From contig OZ020267.1 in the NCBI GenBank assembly GCA_963971225.1, forward strand, positions 121,265,891 through 121,329,890: a DNA stretch of 64,000 nucleotides, in the 5' to 3' direction. Each line of letters opens with the position of its first letter. Position 1 is the first letter of the stretch. The position numbers were made by a program, and so were the translations under genes. This DNA is from Melieria omissa (Eukaryota; Arthropoda; Insecta; Diptera; Ulidiidae). Of this stretch, positions 1 through 11,851 are shown piece by piece. Under the pieces are notes generated by a model, which was not told where the DNA came from, did not search any database, and was given only the letters and a program-made list of their open reading frames with translations.

Positions 1-48
1 ACAGCGGCCAAGAAGCCAGTCGCTAAAAAAACGGCTGCCAAAAAGTAA
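1..48 (+). CDS. His1: Linker histone H1, C-terminal 15 codons (partial)
   Basis: The reading frame from base 1 gives the Lys/Ala-rich end of H1 and a TAA at 46..48. It is identical to the last 15 codons of the complete H1 genes further on (for example 6867..6914). The rest of the gene lies before the window. Its stem-loop is at 107..122. Confidence 0.95.
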   Translation, partial: TAAKKPVAKKTAAKK

Positions 49-106
49 GGTGTCAGTAATGGGACATTATCTATATATTTACATATATCTGAAATGATAT
101 ATAAAA

Positions 107-122
107 AGCCCTTTTCAGGGCT
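107..122 (+). terminator. H1 mRNA 3' stem-loop
   Basis: A 16-nt histone stem-loop with stem AGCCCT/AGGGCT and loop TTTC, 58 nt after the H1 stop. A purine-rich element (ACAAAGAGA) follows about 15 nt later. In metazoans SLBP and U7 snRNP use these two elements to cleave histone pre-mRNA without polyadenylation. Confidence 0.95.
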
Positions 123-204
123 ACAAAATCAATATACAAAGAGAATCGGAATATTTTCAAACGCTAAATATATTTTTAATAAATTGTTTAATTGCGACGC
201 GCGA

Positions 205-255
205 TTCCCGTCCGATCACAGCGTCGGGCGCGTTTAGTGGACCGCTTGGGAACAC
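205..255 (+). pseudogene. 5S rRNA relic with two 11-nt deletions
   Basis: These 51 bases align to nucleotides 32..104 of the intact 5S gene at 3502..3621. There are two substitutions and two deletions of exactly 11 nt each (5S nt 47-57 and 77-87). The deletions remove parts of the box A and box C regions of the internal promoter, so it should not be transcribed by Pol III on its own. Neither 5S end is recognisable in the flanks. It sits between the H1 stem-loop and the convergent H2B stem-loop in every unit. Confidence 0.85.
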
Positions 256-355
256 AATGGCGGTGGTTCTATTTGTTTTGCATATTACGATTAAGGAGCA
301 TAATAGGATATTTTTTAAAACAACATATAAAAATCTCTTTGTTTATATATTTTGT

Positions 356-371
356 GGCCCTGAAAAGGGCC
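356..371 (-). terminator. H2B mRNA 3' stem-loop
   Basis: On the minus strand the stem is GGCCCT/AGGGCC with loop TTTC, 39 nt after the H2B stop. The downstream element ACAAAGAGA follows in the mRNA direction. H1 and H2B are convergent and their processing signals are about 230 bp apart. Confidence 0.95.
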
Positions 372-410
372 TTTTGTTCTATTAACGTAGATGTTGTAGA
401 TTGAAATTGC

Positions 411-782
411 TTATTTGGAACTGGTGTATTTGGTGACGGCCTTAGTTCCCTCACTGACAGCGTGCTTCGCCAATTCACCGGGCAACAGCAGACGAACGGC
501 AGTCTGAATTTCGCGACTAGTGATTGTCGAACGCTTATTGTAGTGCGCCAGACGCGACGCTTCGGCAGCGATACGCTCAAAGATGTCATTCACGAAACTG
601 TTCATAATACTCATTGCCTTCGAAGAGATGCCAGTGTCCGGGTGGACTTGCTTCAACACTTTGTAAATGTAGATAGCGTAGCTTTCCTTCCTCTTGCGCT
701 TCTTCTTCTTGTCGTTTTTCGTAATGTTCTTTTGCGCCTTGCCGGCCTTTTTTGCCGCTTTACCACTCGTTTTAGGAGGCAT
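411..782 (-). CDS. His2B: Core histone H2B (unit 1)
   Basis: This 123-residue protein forms the H2A-H2B dimer of the nucleosome. It has a basic N-terminal tail (residues 1-33, run KKKKRKRK at 26-33), the histone fold (about 35-100) and the C-terminal helix. The conserved ubiquitin-acceptor lysine is K118 in AVTKYTSSK. It is the Drosophila length and, from memory of that protein, differs only at residue 23 (Asn instead of Thr). I chose the ATG at 782 (MPPK...). An in-frame GTG two codons upstream is not a plausible start. The gene is divergent from H2A with 243 bp between the start codons. The 5' leader carries AGTGAA on the minus strand (784..789) and a TATATT box (837..842). It has no intron, as expected for a replication-dependent histone. 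Confidence 0.98.
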
Positions 783-1400
<618 letters not shown>

Positions 1401-1431
1401 ACAATCGACTAATACAACAAATTACACAAAC

Positions 1432-1447
1432 CGTCCTTTTCAGGACG
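1432..1447 (+). terminator. H2A mRNA 3' stem-loop
   Basis: Stem CGTCCT/AGGACG and loop TTTC. ACAAAGAG follows about 14 nt downstream as the likely U7 target. Confidence 0.95.
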
Positions 1448-2034
1448 ACAAAATATTCGAACAAAGAGTTGAAAAATATGTTCAAACAAGAATTTATAAA
1501 AATATTTTGTCATGAAGTAAATTTTACAAAAGAAATGCTGTTGCTTGCATAGCCGAACATAGTCTCTAAGTAAACTTTTCTATTTGTCTGCATTTCGCCA
1601 TATTGTATATATATATAATATATATTGTGCCTATTGTAAAAGCTGTGCCATTAGGCAATCCTGCTCCTGTCAGCATACTCGCCGCGCCGCTACTCGTAAG
1701 TGTAGCAACGAGTAGCCGGCATAAGAAGGTAGTAGTAGAAGTGAAGCAATCGAGAACGGATCAAATAAAAGGCAGCGGCCATACAGCATTGTTAAATACA
1801 TACATTGTTAAATAGTTCTAAGTTAGTTTAGTAGTTTCTTAATTTTAAATTGAAATTTATTTAGGGAAGCTGTACACACACATATACATTAAAATACAAA
1901 GTACAGTACTTTTCGCTTAAAGCGAACTTCGAGAGACTTTGTTTAAAACGAAAAATAATCAAAATAGTTTATAAATCTTTCTGTAAATGTGTATAGTAAA
2001 ATAATTCTTAAATCTTTTTGTAAATGTATTTTGT
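1448..2034. other. H2A-H4 convergent spacer (long form)
   Basis: No gene seen. Contains an AT dinucleotide tract around 1604..1626, which is 9 bp longer here and in unit 2 than in the other units. Also contains a perfect 9 bp inverted repeat GCTACTCGT/ACGAGTAGC with a 10-nt loop (1689..1716) and a repeated CATTGTTAAATA (about 1788..1815). Any small ORFs here have no recognisable domain. Confidence 0.8.
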
Positions 2035-2050
2035 GGTCCTGAAAAGGACC
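2035..2050 (-). terminator. H4 mRNA 3' stem-loop
   Basis: Minus-strand stem GGTCCT/AGGACC with loop TTTC, 33 nt after the H4 stop. ACAAAAAGA follows in the mRNA direction. Confidence 0.95.
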
Positions 2051-2083
2051 GTTTTTCATTATTAATGTCGTCAATTTATGAAT

Positions 2084-3113
<1,030 letters not shown>

Positions 3114-3161
3114 GTCAATTTTTAAACGGTCGACACTTTCAAAAATAGCAAACAAACAATC

Positions 3162-3177
3162 GGTCCTTTTCAGGACC
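3162..3177 (+). terminator. H3 mRNA 3' stem-loop
   Basis: Stem GGTCCT/AGGACC and loop TTTC, 48 nt after the H3 stop. ACAAAAGAGA follows as the downstream element. Confidence 0.95.
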
Positions 3178-3501
3178 ACAAATTTCTATACAAAAGAGAT
3201 TATTGAAAACAATTTTAACTACTTTCGATATTATTATTAAGAAAATATAGTTGTTTTTTTTTTTTAGTTTTCATGCTAACAAACATTGCAATTCACAACA
3301 TAACATTTAATCAAAAAAACGTCGAAATATAAATTTTATTGCAAACATGCCAAAACATACATTGAAAGCGAATTATGCAAATTTTCTGATTCAGAAAAAT
3401 AATTCATCCATTTTGTTGAGAACATTCCCAAAAACAAAAAATATGCATTTGAATAGAAATGTACTGATATGATATGGAGGTGAATAGTCGAATAAGCATT
3501 C
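3178..3501. other. H3-5S spacer
   Basis: AT-rich, with no gene seen. Contains the H3 downstream element just after the stem-loop and a T12 run near 3254..3265. The last 40 bp before the 5S gene (around TATGATATGGAGG) would be the place for any upstream 5S promoter element. Confidence 0.7.
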
Positions 3502-3621
3502 GCCAACGACCATACCACGCTGAATACATCGGTTCTCGTCCGATCACCGAAATTAAGCAGCGTCGGGCGCGGTTAGTACTTGGATGGGGGACCGCTTGGG
3601 AACACCGCGTGTTGTTGGCAT
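3502..3621 (+). rRNA. 5SrRNA: 5S ribosomal RNA gene (unit 1)
   Basis: A 120-nt sequence beginning GCCAACGACCATACCACGC and ending GTTGTTGGCAT, which closes helix I (GCCAACGAC with GTTGTTGGC). The internal control region is complete, with box A around AAGCAGCGTCGGGCG and box C around GGATGGGGGACCGC. It appears to differ from the Drosophila 5S only by G for A in ACTTGGATGG and at the last bases. A T8 run lies at 3632..3639. It is on the same strand as H3 and H1 and is present once per histone unit. Confidence 0.95.
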
Positions 3622-3623
3622 TT

Positions 3624-3870
3624 GCCTAAACTTTTTTTTGCTCCCTCCTCCTTATTTCTTTTCAACACATTTTCATTTAATTCACATTTCGAGTTCAGTT
3701 TTTACTGAATGGTCTTTCTTATGTATGTTTCTTCTTCTTTTTTTAGAACATTTTGCCTAAACTTTTTTTTGCTCCATCCTCCTCCTTATTTCTTTTCAAC
3801 ACATTTTCATTTAATTCACATTTCGAGTTCAGTTTTTACTGAATGGTCTTTCTTATGTATTTTTTTTCTT
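3624..3870 (+). repeat. Tandem duplication of the 5S 3' flank (131 bp period)
   Basis: The block starting GCCTAAACTTTTTTTTGCTC at 3624 is repeated from 3755 with few changes (CTCCCTCCTCC against CTCCATCCTCCTCC). It continues through ATGGTCTTTCTTATGTAT in both copies. The first copy directly follows the 5S gene. The second has no 5S sequence, so it looks like a remnant of a 5S spacer. Confidence 0.85.
3632..3639 (+). terminator. Pol III terminator of 5S
   Basis: Run of eight T, 11 nt beyond the mature 3' end of 5S. Pol III stops in runs of four or more T. The copy of this flank starting at 3755 carries the same T8 run without a 5S gene before it. Confidence 0.75.
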
Positions 3871-4079
3871 CTTATTTTCAACATTTTATCATCTACAACG
3901 ATTTCATTTACGTATCAGCCCATAGCTTCATAATATGCTATATTAAGATATTGTATTACTGTTGTGAAAGATATAAGTTTTACATTTTTTAAGTCGTTTT
4001 AAGAAAATATCCCAGAACTAGAACGAAAAAAGCGTCAAATATGGTCCACGCAGTGTAGATAGAATGGGAGCACCGTATA

Positions 4080-4276
4080 ATGCAGACATACAAAATGCAG
4101 ACAAGACATATTGCAGACAAATTTTGTAAATGTAGACAGGACAAAATGCAGACAAGACAAAATACAGACAGGACAAAATGCAGACAAAACAAAATGCAGA
4201 CAAAACAAAATGCAGACAAGACAAAATGACGGCAAGACAAAACGCAGACAGGACAAAATGCAGACAAGACAAAAAC
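4080..4276 (+). repeat. Minisatellite arm, ~17 bp repeats
   Basis: About 12 imperfect copies of GCAGACAAGACAAAAT with variants (AGGAC, AAAAC). The long Cys/Leu-rich ORFs on the minus strand here are products of the repeat and not genes. Confidence 0.85.
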
Positions 4277-4913
4277 TAAATCCAGAAACATTAATTTTAA
4301 TATCGGAATGAAACTGCGTTATTAATTTAGAACAAAAGTTAGTTTATTTATGAAGATAGTAAATTAAAATTATTAATAGTATTTACATTTTTTTTTTTAA
4401 TGTATCCCAAAACTAAACTCCCATGAGGGTTATTTTTTGCAGTCCGGCCACCCAGGAAAAACTTATTGGCAAGAAAACTATGGATTTGAACAAAAAATAC
4501 TGTGCACACCTGACTGTTGCTTGATGTGGTGGTGACTCCCATGAGGCTTATATTTTTAGCGCCCGGCCGAAGGCCGGCCACTTGGGAAAAACTTATTGCC
4601 AAGAAAACTATGGCTTTCGGGAAAACTGTATGCACCTCTGGGATTGCGAAAAAAAGCGCGAATTTTAAACTTTGAGCGAAATTTTAAACCTTGGGCCTCG
4701 ATATCTCGAAAACGAAGCGAGATATCGAAAAATTGTATTCCTCATTTTCGACTTATTTTTGGTCAATGTATCTAAAGACACCCTCAAATGGCGGCGCCAC
4801 GGAAACCGTAGTCGTGCCTTTTTTTGCATACAAAATCATGCACTGAATAAATATAGCTTCAATAATTGTTTATTGATAAAAAAAATGTGTCTGTCATTTG
4901 TCTCCATTTTTCT

Positions 4914-4975
4914 GTATTCTGTATTTTGTCCTGTCTGCGTTTGGTCTTGTCTGCATTACGTCTTTCTGCAATTCG
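4914..4975 (-). repeat. Inverted minisatellite arm
   Basis: Reverse complement of the left arm: ATTTTGTCCTGTCTGCGTTT here pairs with AAACGCAGACAGGACAAAAT in the left arm (about 4239..4258). About four monomers remain. Confidence 0.85.
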
Positions 4976-4993
4976 TCATACACCCGATAGAAT

Positions 4994-6152
4994 ATATACA
5001 AAAACATGTACACATTGCAAAAACTCCATTTATTCAAGGGACAGCGAAATGGTCTGCAAGGAGTGTGCAAAATAAAAATGCTCAATGAATTTTCGATGTT
5101 ATTATTGCTTTTGAACCTTTTTAAACTTTTTAATACGTTTCTTAGTTTTAAAAACTTGAAGTTCTTACGAAAAAATACATATGTATGTATAAATAAGCCA
5201 CATTTTCACCTTTTGTATGGTTTCCGAAAAGACTTAATCATTTAAGCACATTTTTTTAAATCAATGAAATGTATTATATATAAACTTATTCTTTTCTTTT
5301 TTGTGTGCTATTATTTTTTGTTTTTAAATATGCATACATCGGTATTTAGAAACAATAAAAATACAAATACTCCATTTTATATGCCAACAAGTGAGCATAA
5401 CATACATAAAATTCTTGTGGGAAGACAGTTGACGCATTTGACAAAGAAAATACTATGAAATTAATGATTTTAATAGAATATTACTTCCAGTAAATAGTTT
5501 TGAATATTTAAATTATATTGAAAATTAAATATAGATGATTTTGTATGCTAATTATAAAAATCGAACCGAGTTGAGCTAAGATATTCGATTTGCAAAACGT
5601 ATACTTGGTAGACTTTCGGTAAGTTGAGAGCAATTGTAAAATATTTTTTTTAACTGTTGCATTCAATAAATGTGAATAAATTTCATTTAAATACTATGTA
5701 AATTGTTCAAAATCATATATAAATGCAACTTTAACTATTTATTGAATGTATAAGTGGTAAAATGTTAAGTTTTTTCTATGAAATTTCATAATAAATCAGG
5801 CAAAGTTTATGTTTGACTGCATTTAAAACTGTCATCATAACAAATATGAGGCAAATATATTAAAAATGCGAAAGATCAATATTTGGTAAATATTAATGGG
5901 TGATTTGTTTGAATGGAAATGGAAAAGTAATGTTTTAAAAAATTAAAATTCTATTTGAAGATGACTATTAGAAAATGTTCACAACTACTGACTGGTAAAT
6001 TATTATCATATATCCCTTCTACATGAGTCTCACTTTTTCAAGGGACTTAAACTTGTGTTCTGTGAGTCACTGAATTTTATTGAATTTGAATTGTGTTGCG
6101 TAGCGTTTTGTTACGAATTGAATTGGGAAAAAGTGTAAAGTGAAAAGGAGAA
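4994..6152. other. Spacer between Foldback-like element and H1, with H1 promoter
   Basis: 1,159 bp, AT-rich, with no gene recognised. An inverted repeat CATTCAATAAAT/ATTTATTGAATG lies at 5660..5671 and 5737..5748. The H1 promoter must be in the last ~150 bp. I see no canonical TATAAA there, only TATATC near 6010. In Drosophila the H1 promoter is TATA-less and uses TRF2. The leader has AGTGAA at 6139..6144, shared with the other four histone genes. Confidence 0.7.
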
Positions 6153-6914
6153 ATGTCGGAATCTGCTGTAATTGCTAATGCATCATCGCCGGTTGCTGCA
6201 GCGGGAGCTACGGCTGTTGCGGAGAAAAAGGTTGCTGCCAAGAAACCGGCATCGGCAAAATCAAAGAAACCCGCAGCTGCACCAACCCATCCGTCGACAC
6301 AGCAAATGGTCGATGCATCGATTAAAAATTTGAAAGAGCGCGGTGGCTCTTCACTGCTGGCCATCAAGAAATATATTAGTGCAACATATAAATGCGATGC
6401 ACAAAAATTGGCTCCGTTCATAAAGAGATATTTAAAGTCTTCGGTAGTCAGCGGTAAATTGATTCAAACTAAAGGCAAAGGTGCATCCGGATCGTTCAAG
6501 TTATCGGCAGCTGCAGCAAAACCGAAAAAAGTCGGCAGCAGTAAGCCAAAATCGTCATCTGTGGAAAAGGGTAAAGCAAAGAAGAAGAAGAGTGGAGCAT
6601 TGGGAGCTAGCAGTGCAGCCAAGAAGAAATCTTCATCGGCGATTGGCGCCAAGAAAACGAGCAGTGACAAGGCAGCTGTAAAGGTAAAGAAAGCAGCTGT
6701 GGCTACCAAAAAGACAGCCGAAAAAAAGAAGAGTGGAAAGGCAAAAGTGAAAAGTATCAAGAAGACTGGTACAGTTAAGGCGAAACCAGCAAAGGCAAAG
6801 CCAAGCGCCACCAAACCAAAAGCACCCAAGGTTAAAACATCTGCTGCCAAGCCAAAAAAGACTGCAACAGCGGCCAAGAAGCCAGTCGCTAAAAAAACGG
6901 CTGCCAAAAAGTAA
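6153..6914 (+). CDS. His1: Linker histone H1 (unit 1, Gly195 variant)
   Basis: This 253-residue protein binds linker DNA and compacts chromatin. It has an Ala-rich N-terminus (1-43), the winged-helix H15 domain (about 44-118, with [19 protein letters not shown] and [10 protein letters not shown]), and a long Lys/Ala/Pro/Ser tail (119-253) ending KKTAAKK. The N-terminus and domain closely resemble Drosophila H1. The start is the first ATG after the AGTGAA leader. Codon 195 is GGA (Gly) here but GAA (Glu) in all the other complete copies. The stem-loop is at 6973..6988. Confidence 0.97.
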   Translation: MSESAVIANASSPVAAAGATAVAEKKVAAKKPASAKSKKPAAAPTHPSTQQMVDASIKNLKERGGSSLLAIKKYISATYKCDAQKLAPFIKRYLKSSVVSGKLIQTKGKGASGSFKLSAAAAKPKKVGSSKPKSSSVEKGKAKKKKSGALGASSAAKKKSSSAIGAKKTSSDKAAVKVKKAAVATKKTAEKKKSGKAKVKSIKKTGTVKAKPAKAKPSATKPKAPKVKTSAAKPKKTATAAKKPVAKKTAAKK

Positions 6915-6972
6915 GGTGTCAGTAATGGGACATTATCTATATATTTACATATATCTGAAATGATATATAAAA

Positions 6973-6988
6973 AGCCCTTTTCAGGGCT
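6973..6988 (+). terminator. H1 mRNA 3' stem-loop (intact)
   Basis: AGCCCT/AGGGCT with loop TTTC, 58 nt after the stop. This is the reference for the broken version in units 2 and 6. Confidence 0.95.
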
Positions 6989-7070
6989 ACAAAATCAATA
7001 TACAAAGAGAATCGGAATATTTTCAAACGCTAAATATATTTTTAATAAATTGTTTAATTGCGACGCGCGA

Positions 7071-7121
7071 TTCCCGTCCGATCACAGCGTCGGGCGCGTT
7101 TAGTGGACCGCTTGGGAACAC
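7071..7121 (+). pseudogene. 5S rRNA relic (unit 2)
   Basis: Same 51 bp relic as at 205..255, with both 11-nt deletions. Confidence 0.85.
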
Positions 7122-7276
7122 AATGGCGGTGGTTCTATTTGTTTTGCATATTACGATTAAGGAGCATAATAGGATATTTTTTAAAACAACATATAAAAAT
7201 CTCTTTGTTTATATATTTTGTGGCCCTGAAAAGGGCCTTTTGTTCTATTAACGTAGATGTTGTAGATTGAAATTGC

Positions 7277-7648
7277 TTATTTGGAACTGGTGTATTTGGT
7301 GACGGCCTTAGTTCCCTCACTGACAGCGTGCTTCGCCAATTCACCGGGCAACAGCAGACGAACGGCAGTCTGAATTTCGCGACTAGTGATTGTCGAACGC
7401 TTATTGTAGTGCGCCAGACGCGACGCTTCGGCAGCGATACGCTCAAAGATGTCATTCACGAAACTGTTCATAATACTCATTGCCTTCGAAGAGATGCCAG
7501 TGTCCGGGTGGACTTGCTTCAACACTTTGTAAATGTAGATAGCGTAGCTTTCCTTCCTCTTGCGCTTCTTCTTCTTGTCGTTTTTCGTAATGTTCTTTTG
7601 CGCCTTGCCGGCCTTTTTTGCCGCTTTACCACTCGTTTTAGGAGGCAT
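7277..7648 (-). CDS. His2B: Histone H2B (unit 2)
   Basis: 123 residues, identical to the copy at 411..782. Start ATG at 7648. Stem-loop 7222..7237 on the minus strand. The divergent promoter region shared with H2A is 7649..7891. Confidence 0.98.
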
Positions 7649-7861
7649 TTTCACTTAAATTCACAAAACACTCAAAACACAATTATGATGACTATGAACG
7701 CCAATATACACACTTATCTACAATTTACTGAACGAGTTTTTCATGTTACATAAAGAAGGTGAGCATTTTTTCTCTACCTGACAATCATGAGCCCAACAAA
7801 ACTATAAATACACAGCAGGCAGCTGTATCGTTAACATTTGTGTATAGTGTGTGACTAGTGA

Positions 7862-8266
<405 letters not shown>

Positions 8267-8949
8267 ACAATCGACTAATACAACAAATTACACAAACCGT
8301 CCTTTTCAGGACGACAAAATATTCGAACAAAGAGTTGAAAAATATGTTCAAACAAGAATTTATAAAAATATTTTGTCATGAAGTAAATTTTACAAAAGAA
8401 ATGCTGTTGCTTGCATAGCCGAACATAGTCTCTAAGTAAACTTTTCTATTTGTCTGCATTTCGCCATATTGTATATATATATAATATATATTGTGCCTAT
8501 TGTAAAAGCTGTGCCATTAGGCAATCCTGCTCCTGTCAGCATACTCGCCGCGCCGCTACTCGTAAGTGTAGCAACGAGTAGCCGGCATAAGAAGGTAGTA
8601 GTAGAAGTGAAGCAATCGAGAACGGATCAAATAAAAGGCAGCGGCCATACAGCATTGTTAAATACATACATTGTTAAATAGTTCTAAGTTAGTTTAGTAG
8701 TTTCTTAATTTTAAATTGAAATTTATTTAGGGAAGCTGTACACACACATATACATTAAAATACAAAGTACAGTACTTTTCGCTTAAAGCGAACTTCGAGA
8801 GACTTTGTTTAAAACGAAAAATAATCAAAATAGTTTATAAATCTTTCTGTAAATGTGTATAGTAAAATAATTCTTAAATCTTTTTGTAAATGTATTTTGT
8901 GGTCCTGAAAAGGACCGTTTTTCATTATTAATGTCGTCAATTTATGAAT

Positions 8950-9291
<342 letters not shown>

Positions 9292-9559
9292 TCACAAAGT
9301 ACAAAACACAACTGCGAATACTACACCCATTTGCTTCAACTTATATTTATACTAAACCGAGACGACGCTTGCAATGCATATTATCTACCTGTCCTCCTCT
9401 AACATATATGAGGGTTGTTTATAATGTTGAATTAGTGAAACGCTTTCGGATATTTAACTATAAAAGTGTTGTTTGGTACGTGCATATGGATTCATTAGCG
9501 TTCTCCTAGTGCTCAGTGTTAGTGTTGGTGTGAATAGAAGAAACAAGAAGAAGAAGTAA

Positions 9560-9979
<420 letters not shown>

Positions 9980-10367
9980 GTCAATTTTTAAACGGTCGAC
10001 ACTTTCAAAAATAGCAAACAAACAATCGGTCCTTTTCAGGACCACAAATTTCTATACAAAAGAGATTATTGAAAACAATTTTAACTACTTTCGATATTAT
10101 TATTAAGAAAATATAGTTGTTTTTTTTTTTTAGTTTTCATGCTAACAAACATTGCAATTCACAACATAACATTTAATCAAAAAAACGTCGAAATATAAAT
10201 TTTATTGCAAACATGCCAAAACATACATTGAAAGCGAATTATGCAAATTTTCTGATTCAGAAAAATAATTCATCCATTTTGTTGAGAACATTCCCAAAAA
10301 CAAAAAATATGCATTTGAATAGAAATGTACTGATATGATATGGAGGTGAATAGTCGAATAAGCATTC

Positions 10368-10487
10368 GCCAACGACCATACCACGCTGAATACATCGGTT
10401 CTCGTCCGATCACCGAAATTAAGCAGCGTCGGGCGCGGTTAGTACTTGGATGGGGGACCGCTTGGGAACACCGCGTGTTGTTGGCAT
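10368..10487 (+). rRNA. 5SrRNA: 5S rRNA gene (unit 2)
   Basis: Same 120-nt sequence as at 3502..3621, followed by the same duplicated flank and T8 run. Confidence 0.95.
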
Positions 10488-10931
10488 TTGCCTAAACTTT
10501 TTTTTGCTCCCTCCTCCTTATTTCTTTTCAACACATTTTCATTTAATTCACATTTCGAGTTCAGTTTTTACTGAATGGTCTTTCTTATGTATGTTTCTTC
10601 TTCTTTTTTTAGAACATTTTGCCTAAACTTTTTTTTGCTCCATCCTCCTCCTTATTTCTTTTCAACACATTTTCATTTAATTCACATTTCGAGTTCAGTT
10701 TTTACTGAATGGTCTTTCTTATGTATTTTTTTTCTTCTTATTTTCAACATTTTATCATCTACAACGATTTCATTTACGTATCAGCCCATAGCTTCATAAT
10801 ATGCTATATTAAGATATTGTATTACTGTTGTGAAAGATATAAGTTTTACATTTTTTAAGTCGTTTTAAGAAAATATCCCAGAACTAGAACGAAAAAAGCG
10901 TCAAATATGGTCCACGCAGTGTAGATAGAAT

Positions 10932-11851
10932 GGGAGCACCGTATAATGCAGACATACAAAATGCAGACAAGACATATTGCAGACAAATTTTGTAAATGTA
11001 GACAGGACAAAATGCAGACAAGACAAAATACAGACAGGACAAAATGCAGACAAAACAAAATGCAGACAAAACAAAATGCAGACAAGACAAAATGACGGCA
11101 AGACAAAACGCAGACAGGACAAAATGCAGACAAGACAAAAACTAAATCCAGAAACATTAATTTTAATATCGGAATGAAACTGCGTTATTAATTTAGAACA
11201 AAAGTTAGTTTATTTATGAAGATAGTAAATTAAAATTATTAATAGTATTTACATTTTTTTTTTTAATGTATCCCAAAACTAAACTCCCATGAGGGTTATT
11301 TTTTGCAGTCCGGCCACCCAGGAAAAACTTATTGGCAAGAAAACTATGGATTTGAACAAAAAATACTGTGCACACCTGACTGTTGCTTGATGTGGTGGTG
11401 ACTCCCATGAGGCTTATATTTTTAGCGCCCGGCCGAAGGCCGGCCACTTGGGAAAAACTTATTGCCAAGAAAACTATGGCTTTCGGGAAAACTGTATGCA
11501 CCTCTGGGATTGCGAAAAAAAGCGCGAATTTTAAACTTTGAGCGAAATTTTAAACCTTGGGCCTCGATATCTCGAAAACGAAGCGAGATATCGAAAAATT
11601 GTATTCCTCATTTTCGACTTATTTTTGGTCAATGTATCTAAAGACACCCTCAAATGGCGGCGCCACGGAAACCGTAGTCGTGCCTTTTTTTGCATACAAA
11701 ATCATGCACTGAATAAATATAGCTTCAATAATTGTTTATTGATAAAAAAAATGTGTCTGTCATTTGTCTCCATTTTTCTGTATTCTGTATTTTGTCCTGT
11801 CTGCGTTTGGTCTTGTCTGCATTACGTCTTTCTGCAATTCGTCATACACCC
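10932..11851. mobile_element. Foldback-like element (unit 2)
   Basis: Same 920 bp element with GATAGAAT on both sides (10924..10931, 11852..11859). Confidence 0.65.

Larger units (their letters stand above)
4066..4985. mobile_element. Foldback-like non-autonomous DNA transposon (unit 1)
   Basis: A 920 bp segment between two direct copies of GATAGAAT (4058..4065 and 4986..4993), an 8 bp target duplication. The ends are inverted: 5' GGGAGCACCG... and, on the other strand, GGGTGTATGA.... Inside each end lie tandem ~17 bp repeats of the type GCAGACAAGACAAAAT, direct on the left (4080..4276) and inverted on the right (about 4914..4975). Inverted arms built from short tandem repeats are typical of Foldback elements. 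The interior has a diverged direct duplication (4417..4490 and 4535..4620) and a hairpin at 4698..4728. No transposase is encoded. It occurs at the same place in all units, so it was inserted before the array was homogenised. Confidence 0.65.

Noticed and set aside
205..255. 5S relic as a 5S-derived SINE
   Set aside because: No SINE body, tail or target duplication is seen. It is limited to nt 32-104 of 5S.
4080..4276. Possible CRISPR-like array
   Set aside because: The repeat units abut with no unique spacers, the monomer is ~17 bp and the genome is eukaryotic. It is a minisatellite.
3989..4291. Overlapping minus-strand Cys/Leu-rich ORFs of 73-100 codons
   Set aside because: They translate the ~17 bp minisatellite in three frames. 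Open frames in all three frames over a short repeat are a composition effect.
4672..5088. 138-codon plus-strand ORF in every unit
   Set aside because: It runs through the interior and right arm of the Foldback-like element and past its end. It has no recognisable domain, and its composition follows the repeats.
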